Origin: DATGLG01 sp035294245
GTDB lineage: Bacteria > Pseudomonadota > Alphaproteobacteria > JACZXZ01
Length of the DNA: 53,963 nt
Reading direction: 5' to 3'
NCBI GenBank assembly: GCA_035294245.1
Contig: DATGLG010000066.1
Span: forward strand, 1 to 53,963
The notes below the pieces were generated by a model. The model was not told the origin of the DNA. It saw nothing but the letters and a program-made list of their open reading frames with translations, and did no database searches. Below are positions 15,677 to 23,679 of this stretch, piece by piece (the first letter of the stretch is position 1; the number at the start of each line of letters is the position of its first letter). The position numbers and the translations under genes are program-made.

Positions 15677-16696
15677 TCAGAGGCTCCTAGCTTTTCTCTT
15701 TCGCTCGATAATGGACCGCAACCCACGAATGGTACTCGCCACTCTGGAAACATATGTGGGGTCCTTTGCACCGGTATCCGGATCAATTCCGTATTTGCCC
15801 GAGCTCTGCAGCACCGTCATAAATTCCACAGGGTCACTTGCGCCGCGCACGAGCTTGCCTGACTCCACCACGAACGATCGCAGGCTCTTGGCATAGCTCG
15901 CAAATATCGCAACCCTGACATATTTTCCTCCACCCTTCCGCCGAGCGAGCATGGGCCCGGTCGCGAAGGGTGCCGGGTAATGGATGCCAAAATAGTTATT
16001 TCCCTCTGACGCGAAGCGGGCTTTTCCCCATCCCGATTCATAGGCCGATAAACCGAGGATATTCTCGACAGGCACGCCGAGCTCCTTAGCGGCCTTCTCC
16101 GCATCAGCCAGATGAGCGGCGACGAAGCGCTCCTTCTTTGCCTGGGTCTCGTCAAGGGCAGTCGCGGTCGGCTCCAGGCGAGTGTCAGCGGATCGGCCAT
16201 GCTGCTCTCGCGCCGATTGATTTTCGCCTGGAGGCGCGCGGCTTGCATCGCTGACTTCGCTGCCCGCGCCGCCGCTCATCCATTGCCCGCCGCCGGATTG
16301 ACCACCTGGGACGCGCGACTGCTTCGCCCAATCGGGATTGAATTTTCGCAGCGTGGCGTCCTCAGCGAGCTTGGCCATGCCTTCCGGCGAGATTTCGGGG
16401 AGCCGCAATTGCACGGCGCGGATGCGCGCCTGGGCTCCCTCGCCCGCTTCGAGGAGAGCGGCGATGTGGCCAAGCCCCGCGCGATAGCGCGCCAAATCCT
16501 CCGCGGGCACGGGGCCATAGGCGAGGCGGAGCGCCTTCGTCAGCTCCTCCGCCGGACGCAGGCGGAAGCGCCGCTTTCCGGCTCCGTCGTGACGGGAGAG
16601 GGGAACCGGGCCGAGGGCCAGGCCATCATCGTCGCAGGCAAGCCCGGCTTCACCACGGGACGCCAGGCGATAGAAGCGGGTTGCAGGAACGGCCAT
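15677..16696 (-). CDS. Glucosaminidase-domain protein, SOS-controlled putative peptidoglycan-hydrolase effector
   Basis: 339 residues from the ATG at 16696 (GAAAGA upstream); the longer TTG reading from 16738 is less likely. Residues 1-115 are a charged domain with no recognised family and no signal peptide. Residues 119-142 form a Gly-rich joint (FNPDWAKQSRVPGGQSGGGQW), a type of linker met in alphaproteobacterial phage-like and toxin proteins. A variable tail runs to 185. Residues 190-335 look like a FlgJ/LytG-type N-acetylglucosaminidase: AKELGVPVENILGLSAYESGWGKA with catalytic Glu E220, NNYFGIH and YVSRVASTI. It should cut peptidoglycan glycan chains. A LexA box sits in its promoter and two exported paralogues follow. 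Delivery route is unknown; a phage-derived lysin is the main alternative. Confidence 0.78.
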   Translation of the reverse strand: MAVPATRFYRLASRGEAGLACDDDGLALGPVPLSRHDGAGKRRFRLRPAEELTKALRLAYGPVPAEDLARYRAGLGHIAALLEAGEGAQARIRAVQLRLPEISPEGMAKLAEDATLRKFNPDWAKQSRVPGGQSGGGQWMSGGAGSEVSDASRAPPGENQSAREQHGRSADTRLEPTATALDETQAKKERFVAAHLADAEKAAKELGVPVENILGLSAYESGWGKARFASEGNNYFGIHYPAPFATGPMLARRKGGGKYVRVAIFASYAKSLRSFVVESGKLVRGASDPVEFMTVLQSSGKYGIDPDTGAKDPTYVSRVASTIRGLRSIIERKRKARSL

Positions 16697-16743
16697 GGCG
16701 CGATCTTTCGTCACGTTGTACACTCGCGATACTTGCAACCAGG

Positions 16744-16772
16744 AGTTTGTTCTATTAATGTTCCATTGTCAA
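16744..16772 (-). promoter_or_regulatory. SOS promoter: -35 TTGACA with LexA box GTTC-N7-GTTC
   Basis: On the minus strand TTGACA (16772-16767) is a perfect -35. A 17-base spacer leads to CAAACT (16749-16744), a weak -10. The spacer holds GAAC-N7-GAAC, read on the plus strand as GTTC (16749-16752), TATTAAT, GTTC (16760-16763), exactly the direct-repeat LexA box of alphaproteobacteria. Bound LexA would block the promoter, so the glucosaminidase operon should be induced by DNA damage. Start of transcription is expected near 16737, about 40 bases before the ATG. Confidence 0.7.
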
Positions 16773-16852
16773 GCCATTTAATCGCCGCGCGCCCCCACGC
16801 AATGTAAATGCGCAAGGTGGCCAGGGCTTTTATAGGTCCGCTATGGTTTGGT

Positions 16853-17290
16853 TCAGCCCAACGGATAGTCGTAGCGGATAAAGCCGCCGAAGCGCGCCAC
16901 CTTGTCGTAGAGGCGGCGCGCGGTGGCGTTGTGCTCCTGGGTTAGCCAGTAGAAGCGCGCGGCGCCGCACTCCTGCGCCGCCCGCGCCACGGCCTCGATC
17001 AGGGCGCGCGCCGCGCCCTTGCCGCGCGCGGCCTCGTCGACGAAGAGGTCTTGCAGATAGCAGACATCCGCCATCCAGACATGGGCGTGGAAGAAGTAAT
17101 GGGCGATGCCGACAAGCTCGCCATCGAGCCGCGCGGCGAGGCCATAAATCCCATCCTCCGCCATGAGCCGTTGCCACGCCGCCTCGTAATCGGCGGCAGG
17201 AAGCTCGGTTCCGTAGAAGGTCTTGTAGCCGCGCGACAATATCTCCCAGCGCGCGCGGTCCCGGGGGCGGAAGGCGGTGATCTCGATCAT
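16853..17290 (-). CDS. GNAT-family N-acetyltransferase
   Basis: 145 residues with the GNAT fold: an N-terminal strand EITAFRPRDRARWEIL, the beta-4 strand CYLQDLFVDEAARGKGAARALIEAV holding the acetyl-CoA-binding R-G-x-G-x-A loop, and the C-terminal FYWLTQEHNATARRLYDKV. It transfers an acetyl group from acetyl-CoA to an amine; the substrate is not evident. The middle segment (AHYFFHAHVWMADV) resembles small-molecule or polyamine/amino-acid acetyltransferases. It is a lone gene, separated from the SOS unit by about 80 bases before its promoter. Confidence 0.85.
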   Translation of the reverse strand: MIEITAFRPRDRARWEILSRGYKTFYGTELPAADYEAAWQRLMAEDGIYGLAARLDGELVGIAHYFFHAHVWMADVCYLQDLFVDEAARGKGAARALIEAVARAAQECGAARFYWLTQEHNATARRLYDKVARFGGFIRYDYPLG

Positions 17291-17404
17291 GGCGGCTCGT
17301 CTCTCTCGTTGCTCGGGCTCGTCGGGCCCACAAGAGAAAGAGCAGGCGGCGGCGCATTTGGCTAGCCCAAATCTGCCGCCAGGCGAGCGCGCCGATCGGC
17401 GGCC

Positions 17405-18580
17405 TCAGGCGCCGCCGCGCGGCAGGACCGTCTCCACCAGCTTGGCCCAATAGCTGGCGCCAAGCGGCAGGATCTCGTCGTTGAAGTCATAGCGCGAGCT
17501 GTGAAGCCCCACGCCGTCGACGATGGGGCCGTTGCCGATCCAGATGTAGCACCCCGGGCGGGCCGCCAGCATGAAGCCGAAATCCTCGCAGCCCATGCTC
17601 GGCGTCACGTCGCGCGCGACATTCTCCTCGCCCGCGACCATGATCGCAGCGCGGATGGCCGTCTCGGTCGGGCCCTCGGCATTCACTGCAGGAGGGATCG
17701 GCTTGTAGTACGAGAACGAGATCCTGACGCCATGGGTCGCGGCCACGCCCTGGGAGACGCGCCGCAACGCCTCCTCGAGCGCCTTCCGCAATCCCGGCTT
17801 GAAATAGCGGCAGGTGCCGCGCAGCACCACCTCCTCGGGGACGATGTTCCAGGTATTGCCGCCATGCACCTGCGTGAGGCTGACGACGACGTTCTCCTGC
17901 GGGCCGGTGGTGCGGCTGACGATCGTCTGGATGGCGCCGATCATCGCCCCCGCCGCGACGATCGGGTCGTCGCCGAGATGGGGCATCGCCGCATGGGCGC
18001 CGCGGCTTGCGATCGTGATCTCGAACTTGTCGTCGGCGGCCATGATCGGGCCCGTGCGCACCCCAAAGCATCCCACGGGAATGCCGGGCCAGTTGTGCAT
18101 GCCATAGACCGTCTCGACCGGGAACTTGGCGAAGAGGCCGTCCTCGACCATCCTCTGCCCGCCGCACTCGTTCTCCTCGGCGGGCTGGAAGATGAAGTGG
18201 ACGACCCCGTCGAAATTGCGCGTCTCGGCCAGATAGCGCGCGGCGCCGAGCAGCATCGCGGTATGCCCGTCATGGCCGCAGGCATGCATGATGCCGTCGC
18301 GGGTGGAGGCATGGGCGCAGCCGCTCTTCTCGCGGATCGGAAGGGCATCCATATCGGCGCGAAGGCCGATGGCGCGATTGCCGGCGCCGCAGCGCAGGGT
18401 TCCGACGACGCCGGTGCCGGCAAGCCCACGCATGACCTCGATACCGAACGCCTCGAGCTTGCTCGCGACCAGGTCCGACGTCCGTTGCTCCTTGAAGGCC
18501 ATTTCCGGATGGGCGTGGATGTCGTGACGCCACGTCGCCATCTCGGCGTGGAACTCGGCAATTCGGTTGAGGACGGGCAT
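17405..18580 (-). CDS. M20-family amidohydrolase (hippurate hydrolase / N-acyl-amino-acid hydrolase type)
   Basis: 391 residues from the ATG at 18580, preceded by GGAGAG; the GTG-type extension to 18619 lacks support. The di-metal site is visible: ACGHDGH, PAEENECGG and MHNWPG, then the C-terminal SMGCEDFGFML and HSSRYDFNDE. The lid domain contains GAHAAMPHLGDDPI. Such enzymes hydrolyse N-acyl or N-aryl amino acids (hippurate, acetyl-amino acids, IAA conjugates). It lies 68 bases downstream of an AraC regulator on the same strand, which may control it. Confidence 0.92.
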   Translation of the reverse strand: MPVLNRIAEFHAEMATWRHDIHAHPEMAFKEQRTSDLVASKLEAFGIEVMRGLAGTGVVGTLRCGAGNRAIGLRADMDALPIREKSGCAHASTRDGIMHACGHDGHTAMLLGAARYLAETRNFDGVVHFIFQPAEENECGGQRMVEDGLFAKFPVETVYGMHNWPGIPVGCFGVRTGPIMAADDKFEITIASRGAHAAMPHLGDDPIVAAGAMIGAIQTIVSRTTGPQENVVVSLTQVHGGNTWNIVPEEVVLRGTCRYFKPGLRKALEEALRRVSQGVAATHGVRISFSYYKPIPPAVNAEGPTETAIRAAIMVAGEENVARDVTPSMGCEDFGFMLAARPGCYIWIGNGPIVDGVGLHSSRYDFNDEILPLGASYWAKLVETVLPRGGA

Positions 18581-18648
18581 GGGTCTCTCTCCAGGGAACG
18601 GGGCATATCCCTCGCTCATAGCTCCATTTCCCGGCGCGGGATTGAACG

Positions 18649-19464
18649 TTATTGCACGCGCCCGAGATATTGCCCCGGTGTCACGCCATAGGCGGCCTTG
18701 AACTTGCGGATGAGATGGCTCTGGTCGGCAAAGCCCGCCGCGACCGCCGCCATGGCGGGCGGCTCCCCGGCCAGCATCAGGCGCTTGGCGTGACGCAGGC
18801 GGAGCTGCGTCTGATAGAGGTGCGGCGGCAGGCCGACGCAGCGGCGGAAGGCACGGAGGAGATGGAAGCGGTCGACGCCGGCGAGAGACGCGAGCTCGGC
18901 GAGCGAGATGTCCTCGGTGAAATTCGCCGTGAGGTAGTCGAGAGCCACGACAACGCTGCGGGGGTTGTGCCGACGAGAACCGGCATGCGGCACAGCCCCG
19001 CCATGGCGGCGGGCGAGGTCGACCAGGGCGGTGATCAAGAGCGCCTCGCGCTCGAGTCTTCCCTCGGGATGCTCCAAGGCGCGATGGAGCCGCGAAAGGC
19101 GGCGGGCGAGCGCCGCATCGGTGACGACGGCTTGTGGAAAGAACGGCATGGCGGCCCGTCGCTCCGCCGCCTCATCGAGCGCAGCGGCGAAGACGGCGCT
19201 ATCGACATAGAGCATGCGGTAGGAGTAGCCGCCGTCGCGCGCGGCAGGGCCGCCGTCATGGGCCTGATCCGGATTGACGATGACGATGCGGCCGGGAATC
19301 GCCGTCCATACCTCGCCCCGCGCCGCGAAGGCATGGGCCCCCGCCTCGACGATACCGAGGGCGTATCCCTCGTGGGAATGCCGCGCATAGCGATGGGTAC
19401 TGGCATCTGCCCGCAGGAGGTCGACGCCGCCGAACTCGCGAAGCCGCCAATAGCGCGAAAACAT
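18649..19464 (-). CDS. AraC-family transcriptional regulator with N-terminal cupin sensor
   Basis: 271 residues from the ATG at 19464, which has AGGTGAG upstream. The N-terminal cupin-like domain shows HRYARHSHEGYALGIVEAGAHAFAARGE and PDQAHDGGP. The two helix-turn-helix motifs fill the last 100 residues: DISLAELASLAGVDRFHLLRAFRRCVGLPPHLYQTQLRL and PPAMAAVAAGFADQSHLIRKFKAAYGVTPGQYL. A longer GTG reading from 19578 would run into the modA promoter and is rejected. Probable targets are the neighbouring amidohydrolase and itself; the ligand is unknown. Confidence 0.9.
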   Translation of the reverse strand: MFSRYWRLREFGGVDLLRADASTHRYARHSHEGYALGIVEAGAHAFAARGEVWTAIPGRIVIVNPDQAHDGGPAARDGGYSYRMLYVDSAVFAAALDEAAERRAAMPFFPQAVVTDAALARRLSRLHRALEHPEGRLEREALLITALVDLARRHGGAVPHAGSRRHNPRSVVVALDYLTANFTEDISLAELASLAGVDRFHLLRAFRRCVGLPPHLYQTQLRLRHAKRLMLAGEPPAMAAVAAGFADQSHLIRKFKAAYGVTPGQYLGRVQ

Positions 19465-19558
19465 CGGCTCACCTGGAATGACTTCCGCCAACACGGTCAA
19501 GAGGCCCGCCAGCGTAGCATGGGAAGCGGCGCGATCCGAGCGGGACGAGATCGACGGA

Positions 19559-19586
19559 TTGGACTCCTTCCGCTGCACGGTATAAT
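19559..19586 (+). promoter_or_regulatory. modA promoter
   Basis: TTGGAC (19559-19564), 16-base spacer, TATAAT (19581-19586). The perfect -10 places the start of transcription near 19593, inside the ModE-like operator. The AGGAGGAG ribosome binding site follows just before the modA ATG. Confidence 0.6.
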
Positions 19587-19589
19587 TTG

Positions 19590-19613
19590 CGCTATATCCA
19601 GTCAGATATAGCG
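19590..19613. promoter_or_regulatory. ModE-type molybdate operator upstream of modA
   Basis: CGCTATATC and GATATAGCG form a perfect 9-bp inverted repeat separated by six bases (CAGTCA). This matches the known Mo-box pattern CGnTATATA-N6-TATATnnCG recognised by ModE-molybdate. It overlaps the expected transcription start and ends 20 bases before the modA ATG, the right place for repression when molybdate is plentiful. Confidence 0.75.
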
Positions 19614-19632
19614 ACAGCCAGGAGGAGCAGCG

Positions 19633-20478
19633 ATGACATCACGGCGCGCGCGAGGCATTCCGGCGATCCGGGGCGGCATTGGGCTGCGGGCTCTGGCCCC
19701 GGCGCTCATGCTCGCTTTTGCCGTCTTGCTTGCCGCCGTCCCCGCAGCATGGGCGCAGGGCAGGGACGTGCTCGTCTTCGCCGCCGCCAGCCTGAAGAAC
19801 GCCCTCGACGATGTGAGCGCCCAGTACCGACGCGAGACGGGCAAGCCTGTCACGATCGCCTATGGCGCGAGCTCGGCCCTCGCACGGCAGATCGAGGCGG
19901 GGGCGCCTGCCGGCGTCTTCATCTCGGCCGATCTCGATTGGATGGATTATCTGGAGAAGAAAGGCCTCGTCGTTCCGGGCACGCGGCGCAACCTCCTGGG
20001 TAACGCGCTGGTGATGGTCGCTCCCAAGACGAGCAGCCTCAAGACCGTCGCGATCGCGCCGGGCTTCGCCCTCGCCGCGCTGCTCAAGGGCGGCAAGCTC
20101 GCCATGGCCGACACCGCGGCGGTGCCCGCGGGGAAATACGGCAAGGCCGCGCTCGAGCGGCTCGGGGTCTGGGTCAGCGTCCGGAGCTCCATTGCTCAGG
20201 CGGAGAATGTGCGCGCGGCCCTCGCCCTCGTGGCGCGGGACGAGACGCCCCTCGGCATCGTCTATGCGACCGACGCCGCCGTCGAGCCGCGGGTGCGGAT
20301 CGTCGGCGTCTTCCCGGCGGATACCCACCCGCCGATCGTCTATCCCGCCGCCCTCATCGCCTCCGGCGCCCCGGGCCACGGCACGGCCGACCCCGACGCC
20401 GCGGCCTTCCTCGCCTATGTGGAATCGGCACAGGCGCGGCCGCTCTTCGAGAGGCAGGGCTTCACTGTGCTGAAATAG
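19633..20478 (+). CDS. modA: Molybdate ABC transporter substrate-binding protein
   Basis: 281 residues. A signal peptide with a long hydrophobic core ends at AAWAQG (about 41-43). The mature part has VLVFAAASLKNALDDVSAQY, YGASSALARQIEAGAPAGVFISAD, GKYGKAAL and the hinge AQAENVRAALALVARDETPLGIVYATDA, the ModA pattern of Ser residues that bind the oxyanion. It captures molybdate or tungstate in the periplasm. modB and modC are not adjacent: bamE follows in the opposite direction. A 14-bp tandem duplication spans its stop codon. Confidence 0.93.
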   Translation: MTSRRARGIPAIRGGIGLRALAPALMLAFAVLLAAVPAAWAQGRDVLVFAAASLKNALDDVSAQYRRETGKPVTIAYGASSALARQIEAGAPAGVFISADLDWMDYLEKKGLVVPGTRRNLLGNALVMVAPKTSSLKTVAIAPGFALAALLKGGKLAMADTAAVPAGKYGKAALERLGVWVSVRSSIAQAENVRAALALVARDETPLGIVYATDAAVEPRVRIVGVFPADTHPPIVYPAALIASGAPGHGTADPDAAAFLAYVESAQARPLFERQGFTVLK

Positions 20479-20496
20479 CGGGGCTGAAATAGCGGG
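20469..20496. repeat. 14-bp perfect tandem duplication across the modA stop codon
   Basis: GCTGAAATAGCGGG occurs at 20469-20482 and again at 20483-20496. The first copy contains the last codons and TAG stop of modA. It looks like a recent replication-slippage duplication without effect on the protein. Confidence 0.9.
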
Positions 20497-20549
20497 CGCG
20501 GCACCGCCGCCGGCCGTAGCGCCGCGGCGATTGCTTTCGGGAAGGGCGA

Positions 20550-21059
20550 TTACTTGTGGTAGAAGGGATCCCGCGAGGAGGCGTCGGCGCCGTTCCCGAC
20601 CAGGAACTGGTGGAGCATGGTGTTCCAGATGTCGTCGAGAATGCCGGTGGATTGGCCGCGCGTGGGCGTGGTGCGCGAGACGATCTCGACATCCTTGCCG
20701 TCCTGTTCGCCGTATTTATGGATATCTTGGACGAGGCCTTTGCTGTCGAAATCGATCTGGATCACCTGCTGCTGGAGCACATCGGGGCTGAGGAAGGCGA
20801 TACGCTGCGTCTCCTTGCCGATATAGTACCAGGTGTTCTTGTCGAAGGTGCCCACGCTCGAGGGGGTGCCGAGCATGGTCTGCACCTGCTCCTTCGTCGT
20901 CTCGCCCGGCTTGACCTGCTTCAGCAGGTCCGCGTCGACAAGATTGCCTTGGACGTTGGCGCGGGGCCCGCAGGCCGCTAAGCCGATCACCATGAGCATC
21001 GCGGCCAATCCGGCCGCGCACCCCCGCGCTCGCACCGAGCGATCCCCTGGTTGCTGCAT
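20550..21059 (-). CDS. bamE: Outer membrane assembly lipoprotein BamE (SmpA/OmlA)
   Basis: 169 residues from the ATG at 21059. A lipoprotein signal ends in LAAC (C30). The BamE domain is evident: VKPGETTKEQVQTMLGTPSSVGTFDKNTWYYIG and VIQIDFDSKGLVQDI. It is the small lipoprotein of the BAM complex that inserts beta-barrel proteins into the outer membrane. The C-terminal extension (RGQSTGILDDIWNTML) is characteristic of alphaproteobacteria. It lies divergent from the CBP3-like gene at the head of the conserved fatty-acid cluster. Confidence 0.94.
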   Translation of the reverse strand: MQQPGDRSVRARGCAAGLAAMLMVIGLAACGPRANVQGNLVDADLLKQVKPGETTKEQVQTMLGTPSSVGTFDKNTWYYIGKETQRIAFLSPDVLQQQVIQIDFDSKGLVQDIHKYGEQDGKDVEIVSRTTPTRGQSTGILDDIWNTMLHQFLVGNGADASSRDPFYHK

Positions 21060-21173
21060 CCTCAATTCCGCGCCATATAGGCGTTGGGAGGGATGCCGAT
21101 GTCATCCCCCTTTGCCGGCAGAATGCCTCCGCCCTGCCGCCCTGTCAACCGGATGTCGAGGTCGCGCCAGCCT

Positions 21174-21746
21174 ATGCCTTTGAGTTTGTTCTCGAAAAGC
21201 CGAGGCGAGGCGGAGGCGGGCCGCGCGCTCTACGAAGCCGCCGTCGAGCAGGCGCGGCAGCCCGTCTTCTATGCCCGGCTCGGAGTCCCGGACAGCCTCG
21301 ACGGCCGCTTCGACATGGTGGCGCTCCATGTCTTCCTGCTGCTGCACCGGCTCAAGACCGAGGGCCCGCCCGGGGCGCGGTTGGCGCAGAGCCTGTTCGA
21401 CACCATGTTCCAAGATATGGATCAGAGCCTGCGCGAGATGGGGGTTGGCGATCTTGGGGTCGGCCGCCGGGTCAAGGCCATGGCGACGGGGCTTTACGGG
21501 CGCATCGCCGCCTATGAGGCCGGGCTTGCCGGCGACGACCGGGTGCTGGCTGCCGCCTTGGAGCGCAACCTGTTCGGCACGATGCCGGCCGGACGCGGCG
21601 CGCTTGCCTCTATCTGCGCCTATATGCGCCAGGCTGCCGCGGCGCTCGCGGCTCGGCCTCTCGGCGATCTGCAGACGGGTCGCGTAGGCTTCGGGTTTCC
21701 GCCAGTTTCTGAGGCATCTCTAGAGAAACAAACTGTAAGTGATTGA
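21174..21746 (+). CDS. Ubiquinol-cytochrome c chaperone family protein (CBP3-like)
   Basis: 190 residues from the ATG at 21174; upstream in-frame codons to 21084 give an unconvincing N-terminus. The CBP3 domain is visible: ALYEAAVEQARQPVFYARLGVPDSLDGRFDMVALHVFLLLHRL and FDTMFQDMDQSLREMGVGDLGVGRRVKAM. Mitochondrial CBP3 helps assemble cytochrome b of the bc1 complex; the bacterial family is linked by homology. The YceD gene starts immediately after its stop (TGAATG), so the two are coupled. Confidence 0.88.
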   Translation: MPLSLFSKSRGEAEAGRALYEAAVEQARQPVFYARLGVPDSLDGRFDMVALHVFLLLHRLKTEGPPGARLAQSLFDTMFQDMDQSLREMGVGDLGVGRRVKAMATGLYGRIAAYEAGLAGDDRVLAAALERNLFGTMPAGRGALASICAYMRQAAAALAARPLGDLQTGRVGFGFPPVSEASLEKQTVSD

Positions 21747-22316
21747 ATGGAAACGAAGACACCTGTGACGCCGGAATTCTCCCGGATGTTTGCCGTCGTT
21801 CGCCTGGAGGAGGGCGAGGCGAGCGAGACGGTGACGGCTCGGGAGAGCGAGCGCCAGGCCCTGGCGGCCCGCTTCGGGCTTCTCGCCCTCGACAGCCTCG
21901 GCGCCGAGCTGCGTCTCAAGCGGGTCGGCCATGGCCCGGTGGTGCGGGTCGAGGGCCGGCTCGTCGCGGATGTGGTGCAGGCCTGCGTGGTCTCGCTGGA
22001 GCCGGTCGGCAGCCGGATCGAGGAGGACTTTGTCCTCCATTACGCCCCCCAGGCGCGCAGCGAGCCCCATGGCCATGTGATCGAGCGCGGCGAGGATGAG
22101 GCAACGAGCGGCGATTGGCCCGAGCCCCTGGTCGACGGGCGCATCGACCTCGGCGAGGCGGTCGCTCAGCAGCTCGCCGTGACCCTCGACCCCTATCCGC
22201 GCAAGCCCGGCGTGCGGCTGGAGGACGTGCTGCGCGGCCATGCGGGGGTGGGGGTGGAGGAGCGCCCGGCGAGCCCCTTCGCGGCTCTCGCGCGCCTCAC
22301 CGGGGAGAAATCCTAA
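21747..22316 (+). CDS. YceD family protein (DUF177)
   Basis: 189 residues. The core has ALAARFGLLALDSLGAELRLKR, VEGRLVADVVQACVVSLEPVGSRIEEDFVLHYAP and the C-terminal DGRIDLGEAVAQQLAVTLDPYPRKPG, the DUF177 signature with its single conserved Cys. YceD proteins lie before rpmF in most bacteria and have been linked to 23S rRNA metabolism and ribosome assembly; a precise reaction is not known. rpmF follows after 96 bases. Confidence 0.92.
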   Translation: METKTPVTPEFSRMFAVVRLEEGEASETVTARESERQALAARFGLLALDSLGAELRLKRVGHGPVVRVEGRLVADVVQACVVSLEPVGSRIEEDFVLHYAPQARSEPHGHVIERGEDEATSGDWPEPLVDGRIDLGEAVAQQLAVTLDPYPRKPGVRLEDVLRGHAGVGVEERPASPFAALARLTGEKS

Positions 22317-22412
22317 GGCAAGGAGAAATCGGGTAATTTACGGTATCATCTTGCCGCGGTAGTCGATTTCCGATATTAGGCGGGCTCCCGCTCGTGTTGA
22401 GAGAATTTCGTC

Positions 22413-22595
22413 ATGGCAGTTCCCAAGAAAAAGGTCTCCAAGTCGCGCCGCAACATGCGCCGGGCGCATCATGCGCTCCCAAAGGCGACCTATGTCGAAT
22501 GTCCGAATTGTGGCGAGCTGATGCGGCCGCATCATGTCTGCACCGCCTGCGGTCAATATCGCGGTCGCGAGGTGACGGCGGCGAAGACGGCGTGA
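22413..22595 (+). CDS. rpmF: 50S ribosomal protein L32
   Basis: 60 residues starting MAVPKKKVSKSRRNMRRAHHAL, the invariant L32 N-terminus. It carries a complete four-Cys zinc ribbon (CPNCG and CTACGQ), so it is the zinc-containing form. It is a structural protein of the large subunit. The gene lies between the YceD gene and plsX, the universal neighbourhood for rpmF. Confidence 0.98.
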   Translation: MAVPKKKVSKSRRNMRRAHHALPKATYVECPNCGELMRPHHVCTACGQYRGREVTAAKTA

Positions 22596-22629
22596 GCCGC
22601 ATACCGGCCGCCAAGGAGGGCCTGTCCGC

Positions 22630-23679
22630 GTGACCGAGCCGCTGACGATTGCACTCGATGCGATGGGCGGCGACAACGCCCCGTCCATCGTGGTGAAGGG
22701 GGCCGCGATCGCGCGCGTGCGACATCCGAACGTGCGCTACCTCTTCTTCGGCGACGAAGGCAAGATCAAGCCGCTGCTCAAGCGCCGTCCCAAGCTGCGC
22801 AAGCTCGTCTCCCTCATCCATACGGAGAAGGTCGTGCTCAACGACGCAAAGCCGTCGACGGCCCTCCGCCAGGGCCGAGGCTCGAGCATGTGGGAGGCCA
22901 TCGACAGCGTCCATCAGGGCAAGGCCGCCGCCGTCGTCTCCGCCGGCAATACGGGGGCGCTGATGGCCATGGCGAAGATGCTCCTCGGCACGCTGCCGGG
23001 GATCGACCGGCCGGCCATCGCCGCCTATTTCCCCACCCTGCGCGGGGAGAGCGTCATGCTCGATCTCGGCGCCAATGTCGAGTGCGACGCCAACAATCTC
23101 GTCCAATTTGCGGTGATGGGCGAGGTTTTCGCCCGCACCGTGCTCGGCCTGCAGCAGCCCACCATCGGCCTCCTCAATGTCGGCGAGGAGCCCATCAAAG
23201 GGCATGAGGCCGTGCGCGCCGCGAGCGCCACCCTGCGCGACACCCATCTGCCGATCAAGTTCGACGGCTTCGTCGAGGGCGACGACATCGCCGCCGGCAC
23301 CGTCGACGTCATCGTCACCGACGGCTTCACCGGCAACATCGCGCTGAAGACTGCCGAGGGAACGGCGAAGCTGTTGCGGGAATTCATCCGTCAGGCGTTC
23401 AAGAGCTCGTTCCTGACCAAGGTCGGCTTCTTCCTGGCGCGCAGCGCCTTGCGCAAGATGCAGGTGCGCACCGATCCGCGGCGCTATAACGGCGCCATGT
23501 TCCTTGGCCTGAACGGGATCGCGGTGAAGAGCCATGGCGGCACCGACGCGCTCGGCTTCGCCAACGCCATCGGCGTCGCCATCGATCTCGCCGCGGGGGG
23601 ATTCAACGAGCGCATCAAGGAAGAATTTCACCGCCTGAGCAATTACCGGGACATCAAGCCCCAAGCGGCGGCCGTCTAA
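22630..23679 (+). CDS. plsX: Phosphate acyltransferase PlsX
   Basis: 349 residues from a GTG with AAGGAGG ten bases upstream. Motifs are IALDAMGGDNAPSIVVKGA at the N-terminus, VVSAGNTGALMAMAK, LLNVGEEPIKGHE and DVIVTDGFTGNIALKT. PlsX turns acyl-ACP into acyl-phosphate for PlsY, the first commitment to phospholipid synthesis. Its stop codon overlaps the fabH ATG by one base (TAATG). Confidence 0.97.
   Translation: MTEPLTIALDAMGGDNAPSIVVKGAAIARVRHPNVRYLFFGDEGKIKPLLKRRPKLRKLVSLIHTEKVVLNDAKPSTALRQGRGSSMWEAIDSVHQGKAAAVVSAGNTGALMAMAKMLLGTLPGIDRPAIAAYFPTLRGESVMLDLGANVECDANNLVQFAVMGEVFARTVLGLQQPTIGLLNVGEEPIKGHEAVRAASATLRDTHLPIKFDGFVEGDDIAAGTVDVIVTDGFTGNIALKTAEGTAKLLREFIRQAFKSSFLTKVGFFLARSALRKMQVRTDPRRYNGAMFLGLNGIAVKSHGGTDALGFANAIGVAIDLAAGGFNERIKEEFHRLSNYRDIKPQAAAV

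Noticed and set aside
19465..19578. Longer N-terminus of the AraC regulator from the GTG at 19578
   Set aside because: It would overlap the modA -35 region and adds 38 residues unlike the family; the ATG at 19464 has a good ribosome binding site.
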